Assembly: GCF_902706195.1 (NCBI RefSeq)
Contig: NZ_CACSJO010000004.1
Coordinates: forward strand, 1 to 64,000
Direction: 5' to 3'
Source of the DNA: Novosphingobium sp. 18050
Lineage (GTDB): Bacteria; Pseudomonadota; Alphaproteobacteria; Sphingomonadales; Sphingomonadaceae
Length of the DNA: 64,000 nt
Part shown: piece by piece, positions 37,006-46,151 of the stretch
Numbering within the stretch: the stretch's first letter is position 1
Layout: each line of letters starts with the position of its first letter
The notes under the pieces: generated by a model
What the model was told of the DNA's origin: nothing
The model's input: the letters and a program-made list of their open reading frames with translations, nothing else
The model's database searches: none
Translations under genes and position numbers: made by a program

Positions 37006-38133
37006 TCAGGAGGGAAGCTGGGAAAAGTCCGTCAGCGCGGCATCGCGCAGGCCGCGCCATACCCGAACGGCCTGTACGGTTTCGGGCACGTCATGAACGC
37101 GCAGAATGTGTGCGCCGGCTTCCATCGCCTTTAAAGCCAGCGCGATTGACCCTCCAAGCCGCTGGTGCGCGGGTGCCTCATTGGAAAGCGCGCCGATCAT
37201 GCGCTTACGGCTAACGCCGACCAGAAGCGGGTGCCCGAGGGCGTGGAACATCGGCAGCGCGTTGAATAGAGTCAGGTTCTGCGCCAGCGTCAGGCCGAAA
37301 CCGAAGCCGGGGTCGAGAATGATCCGGTCGGCCGTGATACCTGCCGCAATGGCCGCATCCCGGCTCGCCTCCAGCCAGTCGAACACGCCCAGCGCAATGT
37401 CGTCATAATTCGCGGCCGAATGCAGGTCGTCGGCCTTGCCCGGCGCATGCATCAGCACCACCGGCGCTTTGCTGGCGGCGGCAAGGTTTAGACTGCGCGG
37501 GTCGTGGCGCAGTGCTGAGACATCGTTGATGATATGTGCGCCCGCCGCAAGTCCGGCCTCCATCACTGCGGGCCGCCGCGTATCGAGGCTGATCGCCGCG
37601 CCCATCGCGGAGAGCTTCTCTACCATCGGCACCACGCGCCTGACCTCGTCGCCTTCCCAGACGGCAGCGGCGCCGGGGCGCGTGGACTCGCCCCCCACGT
37701 CGATGATCGCGGCACCCGCCGCCAGCATGGCCGAAGCATGGGCGGAGGCTTCCGCCTCATCGTCGAGGAACTGGCCGCCGTCAGAGAAACTGTCCGGCGT
37801 CATGTTGAGGATGCCCATGACCTGCGGCTGGTCTAGCCGGATCGTGCGGACGCCGCCGCCTTTCAATTCCAGATGAATAGGAGCGTGAACCTTGCGTAAG
37901 CTGGCCCACTGCGCTTCCGCCGCCGCGCCAAGATCGGCAGGCAAGGCGTCAAGCGCCGAATTCATCCGTGATGCAGACACCCGGTCGCGTGACAGGATAC
38001 GCCCGCCCTCACGCACGATCAAAGCAAAGCGGCTGGCCCAGACCATCGCCCCGCCCAGACGCACCGCCTCGCCCTCCTCGCTCTGCGGACTGTCGGCAAG
38101 GGCGATCGGGCGAATATAGAGCTTGCGGGTCAT
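37006..38133 (-). CDS. folP: Dihydropteroate synthase
   Basis: 375 residues, longer than the usual 270-290. The TIM-barrel core starts near residue 105 with VMGILNMTPDSFSDGG and contains IIDVGGESTRPGA, DPGFGFGLTLAQNLTLF and VSRKRMIG, so the pterin and pABA sites are intact. It joins pABA to dihydropterin pyrophosphate and is the sulfonamide target. The N-terminal 100 residues (TRKLYIRPIALADSPQ onward) form an extra domain with a FALIVREGG strand that I do not recognise but believe to be usual in sphingomonads. It follows ccrM in the same direction. Confidence 0.93.
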   Translation of the reverse strand: MTRKLYIRPIALADSPQSEEGEAVRLGGAMVWASRFALIVREGGRILSRDRVSASRMNSALDALPADLGAAAEAQWASLRKVHAPIHLELKGGGVRTIRLDQPQVMGILNMTPDSFSDGGQFLDDEAEASAHASAMLAAGAAIIDVGGESTRPGAAAVWEGDEVRRVVPMVEKLSAMGAAISLDTRRPAVMEAGLAAGAHIINDVSALRHDPRSLNLAAASKAPVVLMHAPGKADDLHSAANYDDIALGVFDWLEASRDAAIAAGITADRIILDPGFGFGLTLAQNLTLFNALPMFHALGHPLLVGVSRKRMIGALSNEAPAHQRLGGSIALALKAMEAGAHILRVHDVPETVQAVRVWRGLRDAALTDFSQLPS

Positions 38134-38345
38134 GGCGCGGCCTTAGCGCCTCTCGCGGTCATACTAAACTGGTTTTGGCAGGGAGTTCGTCGCCCCGACC
38201 CGATCGGGCACTTTGAGCCTGTTCAGAGGCCATAGCGCCGACGGCTCGCGAAACACGAAAGCGGCCTTTACCCATGAAAACACCGGTAAAGGCCGCCTGA
38301 ATGACGAATAGGAAAAACGAAGCGCAAGCGGCGCTCCGGCCGTTC

Positions 38346-39833
<1,488 letters not shown>

Positions 39834-40001
39834 ATGTTCTCGATGATCTCGCTCTATTTCGCCTATCGCCGCGATGTCGTGCTCGCAGAGCGCTACGTCG
39901 CCGGCCTTGCCGAAGCGCCCGCGGCGACCGCCGCGCAAACGCCCGCCGAAATGGCCGTCTCCGATCAGGCTGCCCCCGAGAAGATCAAGCTCGCCGCCTG
40001 A
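39834..40001 (+). CDS. Small hypothetical protein
   Basis: A 55-residue frame: MFSMISLYFAYRRDVVLAER, then an Ala/Glu/Pro-rich tail ending KIKLAA. The first 20 residues could form an amphipathic or membrane helix. AGG lies six bases before the ATG. No family was recognised. The frame remains open to the left into the GANTC-rich region, but that part has poor coding character. It converges on rnhB with 31 bp between stops. Confidence 0.45.
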   Translation: MFSMISLYFAYRRDVVLAERYVAGLAEAPAATAAQTPAEMAVSDQAAPEKIKLAA

Positions 40002-40032
40002 GCGAGATTGAGCTGGGCCAGCACAGCCTGGC

Positions 40033-40665
40033 CTAGACCAGCAGTTCCAACTGGGCGACCGGCGCGAAGCTGCGCCGATGATGCGGAGTCGCCCCGTGCA
40101 GCCGCAGCGCCGTCAGGTGCTGGGCCGTGCCGTAGCCCGCGTTGCGCTCCCAGCCATAGTGCGGATGGGCCAGCGCGAGATCCCGCATGATCCGGTCGCG
40201 GTGTTCCTTGGCGATGATCGAAGCCGCCGAGATGCACGGCTCGATCGCATCGCCCCCAACGATCGCGCGCGCGTCCCAGCGCCACTCCACGCGTCGTCCG
40301 AAGGGCGTCATATTGCCGTCCACCAGCACTTCGCCCGGCTCCTCGCCGATGATTTCGCATAACGCCTGAACAGCGCGGGTCATCGCCAGCATCGTCGCTC
40401 CGAAGATGTTGAGACGGTCGATCTCCTCGACATCGACCACGCCCACCGCCCATCGGCAGCGCCGCTTGATCACGGTTTCCAGCTCGCCCCTGCGCTTGGC
40501 CGACAGCTTCTTGGAATCGTCGAGGCCGGACGGTCGCGGCTTGCACAGCACGACGGCCCCGGCCACAACCGGTCCTGCCAGCGGCCCACGGCCTGCCTCG
40601 TCGACACCGATGACAAGGCTGCCTCTAAGGGAACCCGACACTTCGCTGGTCATTGGAGTGGCCAT
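40033..40665 (-). CDS. rnhB: Ribonuclease HII
   Basis: About 210 residues. It removes RNA from RNA-DNA hybrids, including single ribonucleotides. The active-site motif is IGVDEAGRGPLAGPVVAGAV; VLVDGN and the later SAASIIAKEHRDR follow, giving the D-E-D-D set. The end HHRRSFAPVAQL is typical. The start is ATG 40665 or 40653; both have weak ribosome binding sites. The first start overlaps the ATG of the divergent sugar dehydrogenase (40664). Confidence 0.96.
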   Translation of the reverse strand: MATPMTSEVSGSLRGSLVIGVDEAGRGPLAGPVVAGAVVLCKPRPSGLDDSKKLSAKRRGELETVIKRRCRWAVGVVDVEEIDRLNIFGATMLAMTRAVQALCEIIGEEPGEVLVDGNMTPFGRRVEWRWDARAIVGGDAIEPCISAASIIAKEHRDRIMRDLALAHPHYGWERNAGYGTAQHLTALRLHGATPHHRRSFAPVAQLELLV

Positions 40666-41845
40666 GAACGCAAGAAATCTCCTCACCGCCCTATCGCCCC
40701 TCGTGGTGACCCTCGCAAGCTGCGGCAACGCTGCTACGGGGGAAAAGGCAGCGACAGGCGGTGAGTCCTTCGCGGTCGAAACCTACGCCCAGTTCGACGA
40801 GCCCTGGGCCATGGCCTTCGACGAAGGCACCGGCACCCTGTTTGTCACCGAGCGCAAGGGCGCCATCCGCTTCATGACGCCCGACCGCAAAATCGGCGAA
40901 GTTAGCGGCGTACCCAAGGTCGACTACGGCGGCCAGGGCGGCCTGGGCGATATCCTCTTTGCGCCCGGCCAGCGCAGCACGAAACTCGATTCCCGCACAG
41001 TGTACCTCAGTTGGGTGGAAGCGGGCAGCAGCGACACGCGCGGCGCGGTGGTCGGCAAGGCGGACCTCGTTTGCCCCGCCCCGCTGAGATGCCAGCTGGA
41101 CGGCCTCAAGGTGATCTGGCGCCAGGATCCCAAGGTCACCGGACGCGGCCACTTCTCGCACCGCCTGGCCTTCTCGCCAGATGGCAAGTACCTGTTCGTC
41201 AGCTCGGGCGAGCGGCAGAAGTTCACCCCTGCGCAGGATCTCAACGTCAATCTCGGCAAGATCGTGCGGCTGCTGCCCGATGGCACCCCAGCCCCCGGAA
41301 ACCCCTTCGCCGACAAGCCTTCGCCCACGAACCAGATCTGGTCCTACGGCCACCGCAATGTCCTGGGCCTCGCCTTCGACGAACAGGGCCGGCTGTGGGA
41401 TCTCGAACACGGACCTGCTGGCGGCGACGAGCTGAACCTCGTAAAACCGGGCGCCAACTACGGCTGGCCGCTGGTTTCGGATGGCGACCACTACGACGGC
41501 AAGCCGATCCCCCGCAATTCCACCCGTCCCGACCTTGCCGCGCCCGCGATCAGCTGGAACCCGGTGATCGCGCCGGGTGATTTCATCTTCTACACCGGCG
41601 ACAAGTTCTCTGCTTGGAAGGGCCACGCCCTGATCACCGGCCTCGTCGCCACGGGCCTTGTCCGCGTGCGCATCGATGGCGAGAAGGCTACCGAAGAGGC
41701 ACGCTATCCCATGGATAACCGCATCCGTGACATCAGCCAGGGCCCGGACGGCACGATCTGGCTGATCGAGGACGGCGAAGGCCCCGGCAGCGGCCATCTG
41801 CTTCACCTCACCCCTGCAGCTACTGCGGCCAAATCGGCGAATTGA
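40664..41845 (+). CDS. PQQ-dependent sugar dehydrogenase family lipoprotein
   Basis: A 393-residue exported lipoprotein: signal peptide with lipobox VTLASC (Cys near residue 20), then a six-bladed beta-propeller of the soluble glucose/aldose sugar dehydrogenase type. Visible blocks are EPWAMAFDEGTGTLFVTERK, GGLGDILFAP, HFSHRLAFSPDGKYLFVS, GHRNVLGLAFDEQGRLWDLE and HGPAGGDELN, the last being the Ca/PQQ site region. It probably oxidises sugars in the periplasm; substrate unknown. GGAG lies five bases before ATG 40664. Confidence 0.9.
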   Translation: MNARNLLTALSPLVVTLASCGNAATGEKAATGGESFAVETYAQFDEPWAMAFDEGTGTLFVTERKGAIRFMTPDRKIGEVSGVPKVDYGGQGGLGDILFAPGQRSTKLDSRTVYLSWVEAGSSDTRGAVVGKADLVCPAPLRCQLDGLKVIWRQDPKVTGRGHFSHRLAFSPDGKYLFVSSGERQKFTPAQDLNVNLGKIVRLLPDGTPAPGNPFADKPSPTNQIWSYGHRNVLGLAFDEQGRLWDLEHGPAGGDELNLVKPGANYGWPLVSDGDHYDGKPIPRNSTRPDLAAPAISWNPVIAPGDFIFYTGDKFSAWKGHALITGLVATGLVRVRIDGEKATEEARYPMDNRIRDISQGPDGTIWLIEDGEGPGSGHLLHLTPAATAAKSAN

Positions 41846-41884
41846 ATCGACATTGGCGCGTTGCCACCCTATCGGGCGCGCGCA

Positions 41885-42409
41885 ATGACCGCATCTCAAA
41901 CAGCCACCGTAATCCCGCTCGACAACGTCGATCCGGCACTCGTCGAAGCCCTGCTCGACAGCGCGTTCGAGCCCGAACGCCATAAGCGTACCGCCTACAA
42001 GGTGCGCGAAGGCACCGACTGGTTGCCCGGCCTCAGCTTCGCCGTGCTCGACGCGGACGAAATGCTGGTCGGTTCGATCCAGTGCTGGCCGGTGGCTCTG
42101 AACGATCCGACGGGCCGGGCCCATCCGATGATCATGGTCGGCCCCGTCGCCGTTATGCCTGAGCATCAGGGCTCGGGTTACGGCCAGGCACTGGTTTCCG
42201 CCATCGTTGCCGGGATCGACGAGCGCGCCCCGTTGCCGCAGGTCATGATCGGCGATCCCGAATACTACGGCCGCTTCTGGGGCTTCTCCAACGAGCGCAC
42301 CGGCGGCTGGAACCTTCCCGGTCCCTTCGAGAAGCACCGCCTGCTAGTTCGCTGCGCCAACCCTGCCGTCCTGCCCGAGGCTGGCATGCTGGGACCGTGG
42401 TTGCGGTAA
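41885..42409 (+). CDS. GNAT family N-acetyltransferase
   Basis: A 174-residue acetyltransferase of the GNAT fold. The acetyl-CoA binding segment is VGPVAVMPEHQGSGYGQAL (motif A, Q-x-x-G-x-G), followed by MIGDPEYYGRFWGF (motif B region), as in the YhbS-like group. Substrate unknown. ATG 41885 gives the best N-terminus; a TTG at 41861 is a weaker alternative. Confidence 0.88.
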   Translation: MTASQTATVIPLDNVDPALVEALLDSAFEPERHKRTAYKVREGTDWLPGLSFAVLDADEMLVGSIQCWPVALNDPTGRAHPMIMVGPVAVMPEHQGSGYGQALVSAIVAGIDERAPLPQVMIGDPEYYGRFWGFSNERTGGWNLPGPFEKHRLLVRCANPAVLPEAGMLGPWLR

Positions 42410-42482
42410 ACCGAAGTCCCGCGCCGCTGCCAGGCATAATGTCGGGCTTGGCGCGGGAAGGCCGATCTGGCATCGCCGGACA

Positions 42483-43031
42483 ATGCCCTACGAACCGCCT
42501 CCCGAACTCGCCGGCCTCTCGCTAGGCGAAGTGGCCGAACTCGTGGCAGCCCGCAAGCTGCCCCCGGTCGACCAATGGTCGCCGCCCGAACAGGGCGATA
42601 GCGAGATGCGCATCGCCGCCAATGGCCGCTGGTTCCATCAGGACGGCGAAATCCGCCGCCCCGCCATGGTCCGCGCCTTCGCCTCGCTGCTGCTTTGCGA
42701 CGAAGCGGGCCAGCACTGGCTGGTGACCCCCACTCAGAAGCTGTCGATCGAGGTGGAGGATGCCGCCTTCATCGCCATCGACGTGAAGCGCGAAGCCGGC
42801 AAACTGGCCTTCCGCCTGAACAGCGACGATCTCGTCATCGCCGGACCGGAACACCCGATATCCGCCGAGGGCGATCCCGATACGCCCGCGCTCTACCTCA
42901 CTGTGCGTCATGGGACCCGGGCCAGACTCAATCGCAGTACTTACTCCCAACTTGTTGAAATTGCTATCGATCAGAACGATGGCCTCGCCGTAACAAGCGA
43001 CAACGCCCGCTTCCCGCTGATCCCCGCATGA
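42483..43031 (+). CDS. DUF1285 family protein
   Basis: A 182-residue protein of the DUF1285 family: MRIAANGRWFHQDGEIRRPA and FASLLLCDEAGQHWLVTP are characteristic. The fold is known structurally for homologues but its function is not. It overlaps the Nudix gene by 4 bp (ATGA at 43028), and that gene in turn overlaps the tRNA nucleotidyltransferase, so these are one translational unit. The DUF1285-Nudix-cca arrangement is typical of alphaproteobacteria. Confidence 0.9.
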   Translation: MPYEPPPELAGLSLGEVAELVAARKLPPVDQWSPPEQGDSEMRIAANGRWFHQDGEIRRPAMVRAFASLLLCDEAGQHWLVTPTQKLSIEVEDAAFIAIDVKREAGKLAFRLNSDDLVIAGPEHPISAEGDPDTPALYLTVRHGTRARLNRSTYSQLVEIAIDQNDGLAVTSDNARFPLIPA

Positions 43032-43633
43032 GTGCGCTGTTCAACGACGTCTCCCGCCGGTTTGCGGCAGGCCACGCAGCATCGCCGCCAGATATGTGGA
43101 TCGACCCACGCATCCACGATATCGAGCGCTTCACACCGGCAGCGGTCCTCATTGCCATCACCGAGCGCGAGCGCCCCGGCATACTCCTGCTGCACCGGCC
43201 CTCGACGATGCGCGCCCATCCTGGCCAGATCGCCTTCCCCGGCGGGCGCATAGACTCGGGCGAAAACCCGGTCCAAGCCGCCTTGCGCGAAGCCAACGAG
43301 GAACTCGGCATCCGTAGCGAAGACGTTCGCGTCATCGGCTCCAGCGATCTCTATCGCACCGGCAGCGGCTACGAGATCACCCCTGTGGTCGCGGTGATCC
43401 CCGCCAATATCGATATCCATCCCAATCCGGCCGAAGTGGCGCAGTGGTTCGAGGTGCCGGTCGATTTCGTCCTGAATCCGGCCAACCAGCACACGCGCAC
43501 ACTCGACTACGAGGACCGCAAGATAAGTTTTGTCGAGATCATCTGGAACGATACGCGGCAGGACCACATCATCTGGGGCGTTACCGGCGCGATCCTGCGC
43601 AATCTGGCGAACCGGCTGAACTGGCATGACTGA
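43028..43633 (+). CDS. Nudix hydrolase, probable CoA pyrophosphatase
   Basis: A 201-residue Nudix enzyme. The Nudix box GGRIDSGENPVQAALREANE followed by ELG fits GX5EX7REUXEEXGU. Just upstream is LLLHRPSTMRAHPGQIAFPG, the LLTxR...HxGQxxFPGG pattern of the CoA pyrophosphatase (NudL/YeaB) group, which hydrolyses CoA and derivatives. It overlaps its neighbours on both sides. Confidence 0.92.
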   Translation: MSALFNDVSRRFAAGHAASPPDMWIDPRIHDIERFTPAAVLIAITERERPGILLLHRPSTMRAHPGQIAFPGGRIDSGENPVQAALREANEELGIRSEDVRVIGSSDLYRTGSGYEITPVVAVIPANIDIHPNPAEVAQWFEVPVDFVLNPANQHTRTLDYEDRKISFVEIIWNDTRQDHIIWGVTGAILRNLANRLNWHD

Positions 43634-44798
43634 CACGCTCGACGCTCCCTGGATGCACCGCGAGGATATCGCCGCCATGGTCGCCGCGCTGGGCCATGAC
43701 AACGTCCGCTACGTCGGCGGCGCGGTGCGTGACACCCTGCTAAGGCTGCCGGTCAAGGACATCGACATGGCAACCGTGCTGCACCCGCAGGCCGTCATCG
43801 AACGCCTGGCCGCTGCCGCCATCCGCAGCGTTCCCACCGGCATCGAACACGGCACCGTCACCGCGGTCCTTCCCGGCGGCCCGGTCGAGATCACCACCTT
43901 GCGACAGGACGTGTCCACCGACGGTCGCCGCGCGACCGTCGCCTTCGCCAGCGACTGGCGCGAGGACGCCGAGCGGCGCGATTTCACGATCAACGCGCTC
44001 TACGCCGACCCGCTCACGGGCGAAATCTTTGACTGGTTCGGTGGCCGTAACGACCTCGCAATCCACCACGTGCGCTTTATCGGCAATGCCCGCCAGCGCA
44101 TCCGCGAAGACCACTTGCGCATCCTGCGCTACTTCCGCTTCCAGGCCCGCTTCGGTGGCTCGCCGGCCGACGATGAGGCGGAAAGCGCCTGCGCCGAACT
44201 GGCCGCGACGCTCAAGGGCCTCTCTCGCGAGCGGGTCGGCATGGAGACGATGAACCTCCTCGGCCTGCCCGACCCCGCGCCCACGGTACGCCGTATGGCG
44301 CAGTTGGGCGTTCTGGCGGTGATCCTGCCCGAAGCCGATCCCGAAAGGCTCACTGCACTGGTGGCCACCGAAACCGCGCAGGGCCACGCCCCCGATCCGG
44401 TCCGGCGCCTCGCCGCCCTGCTTCCCGCGCAGCCCGCGCTGGCCGAGCAGGTCGCCGCCCGTTTCCGCCTTTCCGCCGCGCAGAAAAAGCGGCTCTCGCT
44501 GGCGGCAGCGCGTGACGGCAGCCCCGGCGATGCGCGCGCCCTCGCCTTCCGGCTGGGCCGCGAATCCGCGCTCGACAGGCTGCTGATCGCCGGTGCGGAC
44601 ACCTCCTCGCTCACCGACTGGGAGATCCCGCGAATGCCGCTCAAGGGCGGCCAGATCGTGGCGCGGGGGGTCGGCGCAGGGCCAGATGTCGCGCGCATCC
44701 TGAACCGCGTTCAGGAATGCTGGATCGCTGAAGGCTTTCCCGATGCCGCCCGCGTCGAGGCGCTTCTGACGGACGTCCTGGCGGAGCGCCCCGCATGA
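43626..44798 (+). CDS. cca: CCA-adding tRNA nucleotidyltransferase family protein
   Basis: A 390-residue class II nucleotidyltransferase. The head domain has RYVGGAVRDTLLRLPVKDID (GG...DxD), then EITTLRQDVSTDGRR and RRDFTINALYADP, followed by the neck helices IREDHLRILRYFRFQARFG. It adds or repairs the CCA end of tRNAs; alphaproteobacterial members of this branch are often named CCA transferase or poly(A) polymerase. It overlaps the Nudix gene by 8 bp and the next gene by 4 bp. Confidence 0.93.
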   Translation: MTDTLDAPWMHREDIAAMVAALGHDNVRYVGGAVRDTLLRLPVKDIDMATVLHPQAVIERLAAAAIRSVPTGIEHGTVTAVLPGGPVEITTLRQDVSTDGRRATVAFASDWREDAERRDFTINALYADPLTGEIFDWFGGRNDLAIHHVRFIGNARQRIREDHLRILRYFRFQARFGGSPADDEAESACAELAATLKGLSRERVGMETMNLLGLPDPAPTVRRMAQLGVLAVILPEADPERLTALVATETAQGHAPDPVRRLAALLPAQPALAEQVAARFRLSAAQKKRLSLAAARDGSPGDARALAFRLGRESALDRLLIAGADTSSLTDWEIPRMPLKGGQIVARGVGAGPDVARILNRVQECWIAEGFPDAARVEALLTDVLAERPA

Positions 44799-45427
44799 AC
44801 CTTGGCGAGCTGGGAGAATTCCTGTTCGACCAGCCCCTGCTGACACTGACGATCGCGGCGATCCTCCTTGCCGTCGGCGCCGGCATGCTTGCAGCCTCGC
44901 GCCCGCGCATCGGCCATGCCTTGCGCAACACCGCCTACCTCGGCCTTGTCGCCGCGTTGCTGCTGACGGTGGCGCAGCTTGCCGGCCACAACAATCGTTC
45001 GGAAGCCGCGCTCTGGCTCGACCGGACCCGACCCGCCGAGATCGTCGGCAAGGAAACCGTCATCGCCATGCGCGCCGACGGGCACTTCTGGGTCGAGGCG
45101 CAGCTCAACGGCGAGCCAGTCGATTTCCTGATCGACACCGGCGCCACCTATACCGGCGTCTCGAAGCGGGTCGCCCAGCGCGTAGGCCTGCAACCCGACG
45201 CGGACGACGACGGTGTCCTGCTGGATACCGCCAACGGCACCATCGTCGCGCGCATGGCATCGGCAAACTCGCTGCGCTTCGGCGGGATCGAGGCCAATTC
45301 CCTGCCCGTCGCCATCGGTCCGGATGGCGAGGTCGACACCAATGTAATCGGCATGAACCTGCTCTCGCAGCTGGCCTCATGGCGGGTGGAGAGTAGTCGC
45401 CTGATCCTGGTTCCGAAGGGACGCTGA
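44795..45427 (+). CDS. Membrane-anchored retropepsin-like aspartic protease, copy 1
   Basis: A 210-residue protein with two N-terminal hydrophobic helices (LTLTIAAILLAVGAGMLA and LGLVAALLLTVAQLAG) and a C-terminal pepsin-like half domain. The catalytic motif is VDFLIDTGATYTGVS, with a second conserved block LDTANGTIVARMA and a final IGMNLLSQLASWRVE. This is the TIGR02281 type of clan AA protease, predicted to act as a dimer on the periplasmic side. ATGA overlap with the cca-like gene. Confidence 0.9.
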   Translation: MNLGELGEFLFDQPLLTLTIAAILLAVGAGMLAASRPRIGHALRNTAYLGLVAALLLTVAQLAGHNNRSEAALWLDRTRPAEIVGKETVIAMRADGHFWVEAQLNGEPVDFLIDTGATYTGVSKRVAQRVGLQPDADDDGVLLDTANGTIVARMASANSLRFGGIEANSLPVAIGPDGEVDTNVIGMNLLSQLASWRVESSRLILVPKGR

Positions 45428-45457
45428 CAGTCAGCCCTGCGAAAGCTGCAATATGCT

Positions 45458-46117
45458 ATGAATACACATATGGACCTTTCGCAAATTCTCAGCTTTCTTG
45501 CCGGACAACCTCTGCTCCTACTCGCCTGCATCGGCATAACCGTAAGCCTGCTTGGCGGAATGCTGCGCCGCGCGGCCCCGGTTCTGGGCGGCTTCGTGCG
45601 CGGGATCGGCAATCTCGGCCTGCTCGCGGCGATGCTGCTGACGATCGCGCAAGTCACCCGGCTGACCACCGGCGCTGATTTCGCAATACCGCAACTGGGC
45701 CTGACCCGTCAGAGCGTCGAGGGCGGGGAGACCCGCGTGCCGATGAATCCCGACGGCCACTTCTGGATTACCGCGACGGTGAACGGCGTAAAGCGCGACT
45801 TCCTCGTCGATACCGGCGCCACGCTCACCGCGATTTCGCCGGCGACCGCGCAGGCAGCCGAGCTGAAGGCCAATCCCCTCAACCGCTCGGTACTGATGCA
45901 TACGGCCAACGGAACCATCGAAGCACAACTGGCGACGATCGACGAACTGCGCATCGGCAACGTGGTAGCCCGAGAACTCGACGCGGTCGTCGCGCCCGGC
46001 ATCGGCGATACCAACGTCATCGGCATGAACGTACTATCACGCCTGGCCAGTTGGCGGGTGGAAGGCAGGACGCTGATCCTTGTGCCCCATCACCCGCAGG
46101 CGGTGAAGGAAATCTGA
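45458..46117 (+). CDS. Membrane-anchored retropepsin-like aspartic protease, copy 2
   Basis: A 219-residue paralogue of the preceding gene, with the same plan: two membrane helices near residues 17-37 and 50-67, the catalytic RDFLVDTGATLTAIS, the second block MHTANGTIEAQLA, and IGMNVLSRLASWRVEG at the end. The active Asp is retained in both copies, so both may be active. Start ATG 45458 or 45470. The 30-bp spacing and shared layout indicate local duplication; the loops between the motifs differ enough that this is not recent. Confidence 0.9.
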   Translation: MNTHMDLSQILSFLAGQPLLLLACIGITVSLLGGMLRRAAPVLGGFVRGIGNLGLLAAMLLTIAQVTRLTTGADFAIPQLGLTRQSVEGGETRVPMNPDGHFWITATVNGVKRDFLVDTGATLTAISPATAQAAELKANPLNRSVLMHTANGTIEAQLATIDELRIGNVVARELDAVVAPGIGDTNVIGMNVLSRLASWRVEGRTLILVPHHPQAVKEI

Positions 46118-46125
46118 GGCTGGCG

Positions 46126-46146
46126 GTCCCGGACCACGCCCGGGAC
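46126..46146. terminator. Hairpin between convergent protease and parC
   Basis: GTCCCGG at 46126-46132 pairs with CCGGGAC at 46140-46146 across a seven-base loop, in the 34-bp gap between convergent stops. It probably ends transcription in both directions. Confidence 0.55.
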
Positions 46147-46151
46147 GTACG

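Noticed and set aside
40691..42337. Long open frame antisense to the PQQ sugar dehydrogenase and the GNAT gene
   Set aside because: The plus-strand products have clear domains and lipobox, while the antisense translation has none.
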